Below, one piece after another: positions 27,224-35,645 of a DNA stretch of 64,000 bases (position 1 is the stretch's first letter; each line of letters opens with the position of its first letter). The stretch covers positions 62,001 through 126,000 of the forward strand of contig NZ_JAJNCL010000004.1 in NCBI RefSeq assembly GCF_021025955.1, read 5' to 3'. This DNA is from Rhodococcus qingshengii (GTDB taxonomy: Bacteria; Actinomycetota; Actinomycetes; Mycobacteriales; Mycobacteriaceae). Below the pieces are notes generated by a model, which had not been told where the DNA came from, made no database searches, and saw nothing but the letters and a program-made list of their open reading frames with translations. The translations under genes and the position numbers were made by a program.

Positions 27224-28324
27224 TCAGAGAGTCGTAGCCGAGTACCCGTGTGCCGCTGCAACACTGTCGGACAGGAGCAGACCGTCGTGTGTGCTCAGTC
27301 CTGACCCCAGGCCGGGAACTGTCGCGACCGCGTCCTTCCATCCCTTGTCGGCCAATGCGACGACGTACGGAAGCGTCGCGTTGGTGAGCGCGTACGTCGA
27401 GGTACGGGGGACGGCTCCGGGCATGTTCGCAACGCAGTAGAAGACCGATCCGTGAACCTGGTACGTCGGATCGGCGTGCGTGGTCGCGTGCGAATCCTCG
27501 AAGCAGCCGCCCTGATCGATGGCGATGTCGACCAGGACAGAACCCGGCTTCATGCGCGCCACCAGGCTGTTGGACACGAGTGTTGGAGCCTTCGCCCCGG
27601 GGACCAGCACGGCGCCGATGACAAGGTCGGCGTCGAGCACCGCCTGTTCCAGTTCGAGGCTGTTGGACGTGATGGTCTTGACCTGGCCGTGGTACAGCTC
27701 GTCGATTTCCCGCAGGCGCGCGATCGACAGATCGAGAACGGTGACGTCGGCCTGCATGCCGTAGGCCACGGCGATGGCATTCTTGCCGGACACTCCCGCA
27801 CCGATCACCACGACCTTGGCGGGGCGCACTCCGGGAACGCCGCCCATCAGAACTCCGCGTCCGCCGCCGTGACGCATCAAGTGGTAGGCGCCGGCCTGCG
27901 GTGCCAGGCGTCCGGCTACTTCGCTCATCGGGGCGAGGAGGGGCAGTGAACCGTCGGAACCGACAACGGTTTCGTAGGCGATGGAGGTGGTCTTCGACGT
28001 CAGGAGCGCGTCGGTGCATTCCTTCGACGCCGCCAGGTGAAGGTAGGTGAAGAGCACCTGATCCTTGCGGAGCCGCAAATACTCCTCTGCAATAGGTTCT
28101 TTGACCTTGAGGAGCAGATCTGCGTCCGCCCAGACCTGATCGGCGGACCCGAGGATCTGCGCGCCTGCGGCCTTGAAATCCTCGTCACTGAACGAGGAGC
28201 CGATGCCTGCACCCGTTTCGATGACGACCTCGTGCCCTCGGCCGACCAGTTCGTGGACGCCTGCTGGGCTGATGGCCACGCGGTACTCGTGGTTTTTGAT
28301 TTCGCGGGGGATTCCGACCTTCAT
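27224..28324 (-). CDS. ald: Alanine dehydrogenase
   Basis: This 366-residue enzyme starts MKVGIPREIKNHEYRVAISPAGV. It contains LLLKVKEPIAEEY with the catalytic lysine, HLAASKECTDALL, and the NAD fold VVVIGAGVSGKNAIAVAYGM. It catalyses reversible conversion of L-alanine, water and NAD to pyruvate, ammonia and NADH, and supports growth on alanine or redox balance in low oxygen. It diverges from an Lrp-type regulator gene 109 bp away, the same layout as ald/aldR in mycobacteria. Confidence 0.93.
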   Translation of the reverse strand: MKVGIPREIKNHEYRVAISPAGVHELVGRGHEVVIETGAGIGSSFSDEDFKAAGAQILGSADQVWADADLLLKVKEPIAEEYLRLRKDQVLFTYLHLAASKECTDALLTSKTTSIAYETVVGSDGSLPLLAPMSEVAGRLAPQAGAYHLMRHGGGRGVLMGGVPGVRPAKVVVIGAGVSGKNAIAVAYGMQADVTVLDLSIARLREIDELYHGQVKTITSNSLELEQAVLDADLVIGAVLVPGAKAPTLVSNSLVARMKPGSVLVDIAIDQGGCFEDSHATTHADPTYQVHGSVFYCVANMPGAVPRTSTYALTNATLPYVVALADKGWKDAVATVPGLGSGLSTHDGLLLSDSVAAAHGYSATTL

Positions 28325-28400
28325 GACACGGCTCCGAACTGAGTCTGTTGTTTCTTCGAATGGCAGGTGCCAAGCATGAAGTTTCGTCGCCAGATAGTGA

Positions 28401-28422
28401 AGAGAAGTGAAGATAATTCTCT
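28401..28422. promoter_or_regulatory. Candidate AldR/Lrp operator
   Basis: The inverted repeat AGAGAA-N10-TTCTCT lies 12 bp before the regulator start and 77 bp before the ald start. Lrp/AsnC proteins bind AT-rich dyads of this kind in divergent promoters. It is a candidate based on symmetry and position. Confidence 0.45.
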
Positions 28423-28433
28423 ATGCTGGATGC

Positions 28434-28955
28434 ATGGTGCGTGAAAGTTCAAAAATCGGTATTCAGACGGCTGCCTCGCCGAAGCATGTTCGGGCAGCAA
28501 TGAAGTTGGACGAGATCGACCGGGTTCTGCTCGAAGAGCTGGCGAAGGACGCGAGGATTCCGAACAATGCGCTGGCTGCGATTGCGGGAATTGCGCCGTC
28601 GACATGCCTCGGACGTGTGCGCGCCTTGGTGGACAACGGCGTGATCAGGGGATTCCATGCGGACATCGACCCCGCCGCTCTCGGAATGGATCTGCAGGCG
28701 ATGATCGCAGTTCGACTGCAGGCCAACGCGCGGTCGCATCTCAACCGACTCGGTGACGACTTCGCCAAGCTGGACTCCGTACTCAACGTGTATTTCGTGG
28801 CCGGTGTCGACGATTACATGTTGCACGTCGCAATGACGGATTCGGCGCAGTTGCGCGACTTCGTCGTCAACAATCTCTCGGCGCATCCGGCGGTTGCTGC
28901 GACCGAGACGATTCTGATCTTCGAACATGTCAGGCCTCGAGGCGGTACTGCCTGA
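28434..28955 (+). CDS. aldR: Lrp/AsnC family regulator of ald
   Basis: A 173-residue regulator. The winged helix begins LDEIDRVLLEELAKDARIPNNALAAIAGIAPSTCLGRVRAL, and the RAM ligand domain carries VYFVAGVDDYMLHVAMTD. In mycobacteria AldR controls ald in response to alanine, and the divergent arrangement here predicts the same. ATG 28434 is preferred because the upstream in-frame GTG (28407) would lie inside the putative operator. Confidence 0.85.
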   Translation: MVRESSKIGIQTAASPKHVRAAMKLDEIDRVLLEELAKDARIPNNALAAIAGIAPSTCLGRVRALVDNGVIRGFHADIDPAALGMDLQAMIAVRLQANARSHLNRLGDDFAKLDSVLNVYFVAGVDDYMLHVAMTDSAQLRDFVVNNLSAHPAVAATETILIFEHVRPRGGTA

Positions 28956-28962
28956 TTCGTTC

Positions 28963-30027
28963 TCACCTGATGGCGGGTCGACGCCCGGACCAGGCGTTCT
29001 CGAGGAGTTCGCTCAGGCCTGTCGGGGTGATCTCACGCGGGTTCGGATAAGCGGCCGCGGTCGCGAGTTCGATTGCACGGCCGATCTGATCGTGACTCAT
29101 TCCCAGTTCTCGCAGAGAGATCGGTCCGCCGCACGAGGTGACGAGGTCGAAAACGCCGGTGGCGGCGTCGGATACACCCAAGGCAGTCGCTATTCGCGAC
29201 ATGACTTCCGGCACGGCAGGCGCGTTGAACGCCATTGCCTGGGGGAGGACAACAGTGTGGGTGGGAGCGTGCGGCAAACCGAAGCTGCCACCGAGGGTGT
29301 GGCACAACTTGTGATGAAGCCCCATACCGACTGTGCCCAAGCAGGTTCCGGCCAACCAGGCCGATTGCAGCAGATCTGCCCGGCCTTCCACATTTCTCGG
29401 ATCGCCGACGATGATCGGCAATGCCCGAGCGATTCCGGAGAGTGCCTCGATTGCCATCGAGTCGGTGATCGGATTGGACTCGGCGGAATACAACGCTTCA
29501 ACCGCGTGCGCCATCGCGTTGACAGCACTGGTGACCGTGGTGTCCAGCGGCAGATCGAGAGTGAGGTTGACGTCGTAGACCACGGTTTCGGGTCTGATGT
29601 GGGGCGACGAGCGAGTTGTCTTGCGTCCGTTCTCTGTTTCACCCAACACCGGAGTGACTTCTGAACCCGCATACGTCGTCGGAACGATGATCTGATCGAA
29701 CCCCGCTCGTAGTGCCAGTGCCTTGGACAACCCGGTTGCCGAACCGCCGCCGATCGCGACGACGGTGTCCACGTGATGGGTCTCGGCAAGCTTCAGCGCG
29801 GCTGTCGTGACTTCGGTTGGAGTGTGCATCACGGCGCCGTCGAAGCGGACGACGGCCATGTCGCCGAGAGATTCGGTGACGTCGGCGGCAAGCGTGTCCA
29901 GTCGACGGCTTGCCAGCACCATCACTCGGCTACGGCCGAGCCGTCTGACTTCTTCGGCGATCTCGCGGATCGTCCCTTGGCCGAAGACAATTCGAGCCGG
30001 TGAAGCGTCGTACGAGAAGGACTTCAT
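28963..30027 (-). CDS. Maleylacetate reductase (iron-type alcohol dehydrogenase family)
   Basis: A 354-residue protein starting MKSFSYDASPARIVFGQGT. The family markers are AIGGGSATGLSKALALR, PTTYAGSEVTPVLGETE, MAHAVEALYS, GLHHKLCHTLGG and LPHAPTHTVVLPQ, the histidines being metal or active-site positions. It reduces maleylacetate to 3-oxoadipate in hydroxyquinol-type or chlorocatechol aromatic degradation. It lies 1 bp after the pirin gene in the same operon. No intradiol dioxygenase gene is nearby. The longer upstream frame overlaps pirin and was rejected. Confidence 0.85.
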   Translation of the reverse strand: MKSFSYDASPARIVFGQGTIREIAEEVRRLGRSRVMVLASRRLDTLAADVTESLGDMAVVRFDGAVMHTPTEVTTAALKLAETHHVDTVVAIGGGSATGLSKALALRAGFDQIIVPTTYAGSEVTPVLGETENGRKTTRSSPHIRPETVVYDVNLTLDLPLDTTVTSAVNAMAHAVEALYSAESNPITDSMAIEALSGIARALPIIVGDPRNVEGRADLLQSAWLAGTCLGTVGMGLHHKLCHTLGGSFGLPHAPTHTVVLPQAMAFNAPAVPEVMSRIATALGVSDAATGVFDLVTSCGGPISLRELGMSHDQIGRAIELATAAAYPNPREITPTGLSELLENAWSGRRPAIR

Positions 30028-30028
30028 G

Positions 30029-30817
30029 TCATCCCTGCGAAACGGTGGCGTGCATTTCCCAGACGATGACCTCGGCGCCGGTATCGGAACTGACCTGCTG
30101 GCCTCCGCCGCCGGACACGCGTACCGCGTCACCTTGTTCGAGCACGCCGACGCCTTCCATGGCGGCCTGACCGTCGGCGACAAAAACATGCAGGAACGGT
30201 GCATCCGGCAGGGTCACGGGCTGTCCGGGTTGCAGACGTGCGACGTGCATTGCGGCGTACTTGTTCTTGATCCGGATTGCCGAGTGATCGGCGTACGCGT
30301 CCATGCCGGACGCGACGGGAACCAGTCCACCGGCAAGCAATTCGGCGTCGATCTCCAACTGTTCGTAGCCGGGCGTGATTCCGGCTTCGTCGGGGACAAC
30401 CCACATCTGGATGAAGTGAACCGGGTCGCTGTGCTTGTCGGAATGCGTGCCGGCCACGTCACCGAGCCGCCACGAGTCGTTCTTCTCGGAATGCAGGATG
30501 CCAGTTCCGGCGCTCATCCGCTGGGCGAGACCGGGGTAGATGACACCCGAATGACCCATCGAATCCTGATGCACGAGAGAACCTCTAAGAACCCAGGTGA
30601 CGATCTCCATGTCCTGGTGCGGGTGGGTGTCGAATCCCATTCCCGGCGTGACGATGTCGTCGTTGTTGACCAGGAGAAGACCGTGGTGAGTGTTCTTCGG
30701 GTCGTAGTGATTGCTGAACGAGAAGGAGTGCTTCGAGTCCAGCCAACCGGCATTGGACTTGAAGCGATCGCCCGATCGGCGGACGTCGAGGTTCGGCTGC
30801 GACAGAGTGGAGGTCAT
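30029..30817 (-). CDS. Pirin family protein (bicupin)
   Basis: A 262-residue bicupin. SFSFSNHYDPKNTHHGLL, DTHPHQDMEIVTWVLRG and MSAGTGILHSEKN supply the His/His/His/Glu metal set of pirin. Bacterial pirins include quercetin 2,3-dioxygenases and redox-sensing regulators. Between a VOC protein and maleylacetate reductase, an aromatic-ring oxygenase role is plausible but unproven. The start ATG at 30817 follows GGAAGG. A longer in-frame start exists only in the intergenic gap. Confidence 0.83.
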   Translation of the reverse strand: MTSTLSQPNLDVRRSGDRFKSNAGWLDSKHSFSFSNHYDPKNTHHGLLLVNNDDIVTPGMGFDTHPHQDMEIVTWVLRGSLVHQDSMGHSGVIYPGLAQRMSAGTGILHSEKNDSWRLGDVAGTHSDKHSDPVHFIQMWVVPDEAGITPGYEQLEIDAELLAGGLVPVASGMDAYADHSAIRIKNKYAAMHVARLQPGQPVTLPDAPFLHVFVADGQAAMEGVGVLEQGDAVRVSGGGGQQVSSDTGAEVIVWEMHATVSQG

Positions 30818-30854
30818 GGGGTGCCTTCCGAATGGTATGGGGGAGAGCAAGTTT

Positions 30855-31370
30855 TCAGAGGACGTGATTGCCGTACATCTCGCCGAGGGGATCTGCGATC
30901 AGTTCGAGTCGAGCGCCGTCTGGATCGCGGAAGTACAACGAAACCTCGCTGTGCTCGATCAGTTCGACGCCGGCCTCGGTCAGTCTGGTACGTAGCTTCG
31001 CCCACTTGGCAGGCTCGACGCTGATCGCGATGTGGTGGAGGCCGCCGAGTACTTCTTGGTACGGGCCCACGTCGAGGCCCGGAAAGTCGAAGAAGGCCAG
31101 GAGATTGCCGTTGCCGATGTCGAAGAAGAAGTGCGAAGACCCGGGGTAGTCACGGTTCTCGATCAGCTCGGTGAGAGGGAAGCCAAGGAGAACCTGATAG
31201 AACTCCACGGTTCGCTCGACGTCACTGCTGATCAGAGCCGTATGGTGCAGCCCGCGTGCCATCGATGATGGTCGTTTGTCGGCGGGGATCAGATGCCGAT
31301 CCCTTATCTCGGCACGGCGTTCCTCGAACTGCACTGCGTTGTCGAACTGCACTGCGTTGTTGTCGCTCAT
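30855..31370 (-). CDS. VOC-family (glyoxalase/dioxygenase fold) protein
   Basis: A 171-residue protein with a vicinal-oxygen-chelate fold: GLHHTALISSDVERTVEFYQ and GGLHHIAISVEPAKW supply metal-binding histidines, with the late glutamate in DPDGARLELIADP. The enzyme class cannot be fixed (lyase, isomerase or dioxygenase). The first 36 residues are an unusual extension that includes a short internal duplication, NAVQFDNAVQFE. It is the first gene of the VOC-pirin-maleylacetate reductase operon and is probably repressed by the divergent MarR protein. Confidence 0.78.
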   Translation of the reverse strand: MSDNNAVQFDNAVQFEERRAEIRDRHLIPADKRPSSMARGLHHTALISSDVERTVEFYQVLLGFPLTELIENRDYPGSSHFFFDIGNGNLLAFFDFPGLDVGPYQEVLGGLHHIAISVEPAKWAKLRTRLTEAGVELIEHSEVSLYFRDPDGARLELIADPLGEMYGNHVL

Positions 31371-31407
31371 GGCGTCCGCCTCTCGGTTGAACCTTCTCTT
31401 CGAACAG

Positions 31408-31463
31408 GTAGTTGACTGATCAACTACATTAAGAATAACTCATTTGATTTCGTTGTCAACTAC
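31408..31463. promoter_or_regulatory. Candidate MarR operators
   Basis: A strong palindrome GTAGTTGA-ctga-TCAACTAC spans 31408-31427, just ahead of the VOC start. A further half-site TCAACTAC is at 31456-31463, 19 bp before the marR start. Two TTGA..TCAA-type sites in a divergent AT-rich promoter are typical for MarR repressors that control themselves and the neighbouring operon. Confidence 0.65.
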
Positions 31464-31481
31464 TTCGGATATGCTGGCGTT

Positions 31482-31952
31482 ATGGAATCAACGCGATGGT
31501 TGACCGATTCGGAGCAAACGGCCTGGCGGGCTTACCTGGACTCGACCCGCCTGCTTCAGCGCGTCCTCGATCAACAGTTGGTGCACGACTCCGATATTTC
31601 CTTCACCGATTTCGAACTGCTGGTCGCTCTCGCCGAAGCGCCCGGCCGGCAACTGCGCATGAGCGAGCTCGCTGACGCCGTGATGGCAACCCGTAGTGGT
31701 GTGACCAGGGCCGTAAATCGATTGGTCGGCGCCGGATGGGTGCAAAGGGTCGAGTGTGTCGACGACAAGCGTGGCGCCAATGCGGAGCTGACCGACCAGG
31801 GCGCCGAGAAATTGGCGTCGGCAAGCCCTGCCCACGTCGCCGCAGTGCGAAAGAACATGTTCGATCTGCTGAGCCCGCGAGACGTCGAGCGTCTCGGCGT
31901 GGTGTTCGGTGAGATGCGCCGCCACCTTCTCGAGGGCCAGTCAGGTAATTGA
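31482..31952 (+). CDS. MarR family transcriptional regulator
   Basis: A 156-residue winged-helix protein. ISFTDFELLVALAEAPGRQLRMSELADAVMATRSGVTRAVNRLVGAGWVQRVECVDDKRGANAELT covers the recognition helix and wing. It diverges from the VOC-pirin-maleylacetate reductase operon, and palindromes in the gap are likely its operators. It probably derepresses in response to an aromatic compound, which is inference from the operon content. Confidence 0.85.
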   Translation: MESTRWLTDSEQTAWRAYLDSTRLLQRVLDQQLVHDSDISFTDFELLVALAEAPGRQLRMSELADAVMATRSGVTRAVNRLVGAGWVQRVECVDDKRGANAELTDQGAEKLASASPAHVAAVRKNMFDLLSPRDVERLGVVFGEMRRHLLEGQSGN

Positions 31953-32014
31953 CAGAGCAACGGCCAATGTCATGTAGTTGGTGAGGACTGCGAACGGACT
32001 GCCATCATGGTCTG

Positions 32015-32833
32015 GTGACCCGCATTCGTATGTTCGCGACCGACCTCGACGGCACCCTGCTGCGCTCCGACCGAACGATTTCGACGCGCACCGCGCAAGC
32101 CATGGAGAACGCGCGGCTGGCGGGTATCGAAGTTGTGTGGGCGACGGCCCGCGCTCGACATTCGGTACACACGTTGGCGAGCTCGTGCGGATTTCGCGGC
32201 AAGGCTGTGTGTGCCAATGGTGCTGTCATTCTCGATCTCGCCGACGGGACTCCGCGGATCGTCGACACCGTTTCGATCGAAATGTCCTTGGCGGCAACGG
32301 CTATGGAGCAAGTACGCGCACTGGTCCCAGGCGTCGTGTTCGCGAATGTCGGACCCACTCAGTTCTTTGCCGAGCCGGAGTATGCCGCTCTGTGTGAGTT
32401 CGCGGACCATCACCGGCACCTGCACGAGATGGTGCTGGCGGACACCTTGCCGCTCGATGTTGAGCCGATGGTCAAGATCGTGGCCCGGCATGCGGAAGTT
32501 CCCAGCGCCGACCTGTATCGAACTGCGGTCGCTGCGGGCATCGAGGGTGTGGAGTTGACCCACTCCGGGGCGCCGTACATGGAAATGGCTGCAGCGGGCG
32601 TTTCGAAGGCCAGCGCTCTCGCGCAGTTGTGCGCGATCGACGGCATCGACGCGTCGGAAGTGGCCGCAGCCGGTGACGCCTTCAACGACGTTGCCATGTT
32701 GACCTGGGTCGGAACGGCTCTGGCGCCGGCCAACGCCAGAACCGAGGTCATCGAGCTCGCCGACCGAATTTTGCCCACGAACGACGAGGACGGCGTGGCG
32801 AGCTACCTCGAAGAGCTGGTTGAGGGGAGCTAG
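32015..32833 (+). CDS. HAD superfamily (Cof-type, class IIB) phosphatase
   Basis: A 272-residue protein. Motif I is MFATDLDGTLLRSD with the nucleophile Asp, followed by NGAVILDLADG, the conserved Lys region VSKASALAQLCAIDGI and motif IV AAGDAFNDVAMLTWVGT. Cof-type enzymes dephosphorylate sugar phosphates, pyridoxal phosphate or flavin nucleotides; the substrate here is not predictable. The start is GTG at 32015. It ends 1 bp from the convergent alpha/beta hydrolase stop. Confidence 0.86.
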   Translation: MTRIRMFATDLDGTLLRSDRTISTRTAQAMENARLAGIEVVWATARARHSVHTLASSCGFRGKAVCANGAVILDLADGTPRIVDTVSIEMSLAATAMEQVRALVPGVVFANVGPTQFFAEPEYAALCEFADHHRHLHEMVLADTLPLDVEPMVKIVARHAEVPSADLYRTAVAAGIEGVELTHSGAPYMEMAAAGVSKASALAQLCAIDGIDASEVAAAGDAFNDVAMLTWVGTALAPANARTEVIELADRILPTNDEDGVASYLEELVEGS

Positions 32834-32834
32834 T

Positions 32835-33722
32835 TCAGCTGCTGACGGCCTTGGGTCCGGTGCCGATACCGACGCCGCAGTCCGTCATGAATTCGGAGAA
32901 GACACGGTCGAAGCGATCCGGGTAGTCCAGGTGGGGGAAGTGTCCGGCGCGCTTGAAGATCTCGACCCGCCCGAGCGGTAGCTCGGCGCGAGCGTTCTCG
33001 GTGTGGGCGTTGGGGATGATGGTGTCTTCCTCGCCCCACACCAGTAGTGCCTGCAGGTTCTTGAAGTTGGCGAAATGCGGCGTGGCATTGACGGTTTGGC
33101 CGTTGTAATTGATGACCGATCGTGCCGTCGCCAGAAATGCCTGACGTGTCGACGCGTCCGATACCGAAGCAAAGCTCTTACGGGCCTCACTCGCGCTGGC
33201 GCCGAGCTTGAACAGGCCGATCTTGTTGAAAAGTCCGAGCGCTTTGTCGGTCACGTCGGTCAGCGTCCTGGACGCGAGGACGGGAAGTACCAGTTCGCTG
33301 CCGGGCAGAGTCGCCGCCCGCAGGAGAGGGCTCACCTCGGGGCCGAGTCCGCCGCTGGCCACCAGGCACAGTCGTTCCACGCGGTCGGGGAACAGATACA
33401 GCGTCTGCATCGCGATCCCGCCGCCGAGTGAGTGACCGACCAGGGTGGCCGACGGAATATCGAGGGCTTCGAGAAGATCGCGCACAGTGGCTGCGTGAGC
33501 GCTGAGTGAGTAGTCGCCGGCAGGCTTGTCCGACGCACCATGTCCGAAGAGATCAGGAGCGATGACGCGGTAGTGGCGTGAGAGCGTCTCGATCTGCGGC
33601 TCCCAGTTGGAGTGCGCGCCCAGCAGGCCGTGAATGAGCACCACAACGGGGCCACTGCCTTGGTCGACGTACTTGAGCTGGTCGCCGTGCAATACAACCG
33701 TCTGTAATTGGTCGGTTGCCAT
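32835..33722 (-). CDS. Alpha/beta hydrolase
   Basis: A 295-residue hydrolase. VVVLIHGLLGAHSNW carries the oxyanion-hole HG motif, LVGHSLGGGIAMQTL the nucleophile serine, VWGEEDTIIP the acid, and FKRAGHFPHLDYP the histidine. The shape resembles meta-cleavage product hydrolases and haloalkane or lipid esterases, and the substrate is unknown. The start ATG at 33722 was preferred over a longer frame. The 225-bp gap behind it shows no other gene. Confidence 0.85.
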   Translation of the reverse strand: MATDQLQTVVLHGDQLKYVDQGSGPVVVLIHGLLGAHSNWEPQIETLSRHYRVIAPDLFGHGASDKPAGDYSLSAHAATVRDLLEALDIPSATLVGHSLGGGIAMQTLYLFPDRVERLCLVASGGLGPEVSPLLRAATLPGSELVLPVLASRTLTDVTDKALGLFNKIGLFKLGASASEARKSFASVSDASTRQAFLATARSVINYNGQTVNATPHFANFKNLQALLVWGEEDTIIPNAHTENARAELPLGRVEIFKRAGHFPHLDYPDRFDRVFSEFMTDCGVGIGTGPKAVSS

Positions 33723-33947
33723 GATTGAACCTTTCGGAGCCGCCAGTGTCTGTGACTGCTCGCGTGTTGTCGGACCGCACCTGCCCCGACGCGGATCCAT
33801 GGGTATTTGTGACCGGGAGTAACCCCAGTTCCCTCAGTATGCCCACCGAGGGGCCCGATGTCGTCGCCATTGGGCGTGTTGTGACGAACCGTGAGCCATC
33901 GGTTGAGGGGAGACGTACAACTCACCGCCGCTTGTCGGGGCTGTTGA

Positions 33948-34613
33948 TCAGGCGAAATCAACCAGTTTGCCGAAGGTGAGGGCGATGTCCCACGGTGTGA
34001 CGCCCCAGGTCTCGATAGCTGATACTGCGAAGATTCCGGCGGCCTCGATGGTGTCCTGCGAGGCTGGTGCAGAGACCGAAACTCCGATTTGGCCGTTCGG
34101 AACCTCCGGCCAGACGCCGGTGCCCACGGGAGCGGGGGTGGCCTCCATGACTGCATTGGCCAGGCCCGATTCGTCGACGGTCGTGAAGAGGCAATTCGGC
34201 TCGTGGGGAGAATCCCACCCGCCGAGTTCCGCGAGCCAGAATTCGCCGCGTCCAGCAGCGGAGATCGCGATCGACGCGAGTGTCGACTCGAGATCTTCCC
34301 AAGCGTCGGCGGCCGGGGCCGACGCCTCGGTGAGCTTGAACGGTGCGGCGAGGGTAGTGCTGTCCGGGGAAGCGAAGCGCGGCTGCACAGTGAGGGTCTG
34401 CATCTGGGCGTCGAAAAATGCAACTTCTCGGAACTTGTTGTCCGGCAGAGCAGTACGGGCCACGAGGCCCCGCCCTAGCAGTGTGCCGAGCTCCTCGGGA
34501 TAGTCGACGCTCCACAAGCGGGTCTCGTCCTCGGACCACGTGCGAATCATTCCGTCGACTACGGGACTGATCAGCACGGGCTCGAGGTTCGTACTGCCTG
34601 TTGACTCGCTCAC
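33948..34613 (-). CDS. Conserved hypothetical protein (221 aa)
   Basis: A soluble acidic protein with no signal peptide or membrane segment. It is rich in strands (VAFFDAQMQTLTVQPRFASP) and ends ETWGVTPWDIALTFGKLVDFA. I do not recognise the family. It lies just outside the HIP cluster, with the palindromic terminator between it and the SDR gene, so it is not part of that operon. The ATG at 34613 is the natural start. Confidence 0.6.
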   Translation of the reverse strand: MSESTGSTNLEPVLISPVVDGMIRTWSEDETRLWSVDYPEELGTLLGRGLVARTALPDNKFREVAFFDAQMQTLTVQPRFASPDSTTLAAPFKLTEASAPAADAWEDLESTLASIAISAAGRGEFWLAELGGWDSPHEPNCLFTTVDESGLANAVMEATPAPVGTGVWPEVPNGQIGVSVSAPASQDTIEAAGIFAVSAIETWGVTPWDIALTFGKLVDFA

Positions 34614-34682
34614 CGCTGGCTCCCCACCGCACTTCGTACCGCCGGACCGGTTCCGGGCGACCAGACAAGTATGCCGCCTTGC

Positions 34683-34730
34683 TGCTGTGCGCCTCTATTA
34701 ACCGCCGGCGGTTAATAAAGGCGCACAGCA
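34683..34730. terminator. 48-bp palindrome/terminator at the left border of the HIP cluster
   Basis: Two 24-nt arms, TGCTGTGCGCCT...ACCGCC and its complement, meet without a spacer; only one base pair is mismatched. It begins 6 bp after the SDR stop, so it should end the fadD3-type transcript. A near-identical perfect palindrome sits at 45223-45270 on the other side of the cluster. Confidence 0.8.
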
Positions 34731-34735
34731 GGTGG

Positions 34736-35500
34736 TCACATATGCGTGCCGCCGTCGATGCGGATTTCCGTTCCGGTGACAAATGAGCCGTCCTCGGAAG
34801 CGAGCATCGCGATCACGCCGGCGACCGCGGACGGGGGAGCGAAACCCTCACCGATCGCCGGGGCCAGCTTGCCGAGCAGCGTGAAGTCGATGTCGGCCGG
34901 GAATCCGGGATCGGACGTCATGCCCGAAGCGATGCTGCCGGGTGCGACGGCCACGGCGCGAAGGCCCTGCTTGCTGTACTCGAGAGCGAGTGCGTGCGTG
35001 AAGGATTGGATTCCACCTTTCGACGCTGCATACGCCGTCATGTAGGGGTGGGCAAACGTCGCCGAGGTGGAACTGAAATTGACCACGACGCCTGCCCCGC
35101 TTTCGAGCAGAGCAGGCAGGGACTCCCTCGTCATGAGGAAGGTTCCCGTGAGGTTGACCCCGATGACGGTGTTCCAGAAATCGAGTGTCATCTCGTGGGT
35201 ATGCGCGGAGCGCAGAATGCCCGCCGCATTGACCAGCACGTCGAGGCCGCCCAGAGCCTTGATCGCAGCGCCGACCTGTTCGCGAACAGACTCTTCGCTG
35301 GAGATGTCGACCTTCACTGTGGTGAGGCGATCGGAATGGCCGGCGTCCTTCGCGGCGTTCAGCGTCTGTTCGAGGCCGGTCTCGGAAATGTCGGCGGCGA
35401 CGACGGTGCCACCTTCTGCCAGGATGCGGGCAACGGTGGCTTGGCCGATGCCGGATCCTGCGCCGCTGATGAGGACGCGCTTGTCGTCGAATCGATTCAC
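34736..35500 (-). CDS. Short-chain dehydrogenase/reductase of the HIP cluster
   Basis: A 254-residue SDR. ISGAGSGIGQATVARIL is the cofactor motif, NAAG follows, and YAASK is the catalytic YxxxK region. It ends VTGTEIRIDGGTH. The start is GTG at 35500 behind CGGAG; the longer frame is intergenic noise. It follows fadE33 by 145 bp, with a strong hairpin between, so it may have its own promoter or be expressed by readthrough. It could serve as the 3-hydroxyacyl-CoA dehydrogenase for beta-oxidation of the ring-opened acid (inference). Confidence 0.85.
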   Translation of the reverse strand: MNRFDDKRVLISGAGSGIGQATVARILAEGGTVVAADISETGLEQTLNAAKDAGHSDRLTTVKVDISSEESVREQVGAAIKALGGLDVLVNAAGILRSAHTHEMTLDFWNTVIGVNLTGTFLMTRESLPALLESGAGVVVNFSSTSATFAHPYMTAYAASKGGIQSFTHALALEYSKQGLRAVAVAPGSIASGMTSDPGFPADIDFTLLGKLAPAIGEGFAPPSAVAGVIAMLASEDGSFVTGTEIRIDGGTHM

Positions 35501-35599
35501 GAGAAAACTCCGGTCTGTGGGATGGACAGCTGTCTGGTGACCGATTCTGCGTGATCCAGCCACATAAATCTGCGGATCATTCCACTGACTGGGCGGCAT

Positions 35600-35639
35600 C
35601 GGTGCTTGTTCGCCCGGGCCTACGAGCGAACAAGCACCG
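35600..35639. terminator. Hairpin between fadE33 and the SDR gene
   Basis: The arms CGGTGCTTGTTCGC and GCGAACAAGCACCG (14 bp, perfect) enclose a 12-nt loop, 7 bp after the fadE33 stop. It may terminate or attenuate the fadD3-fadE33 transcript before the SDR. Confidence 0.65.
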
Positions 35640-35645
35640 TCGTGT

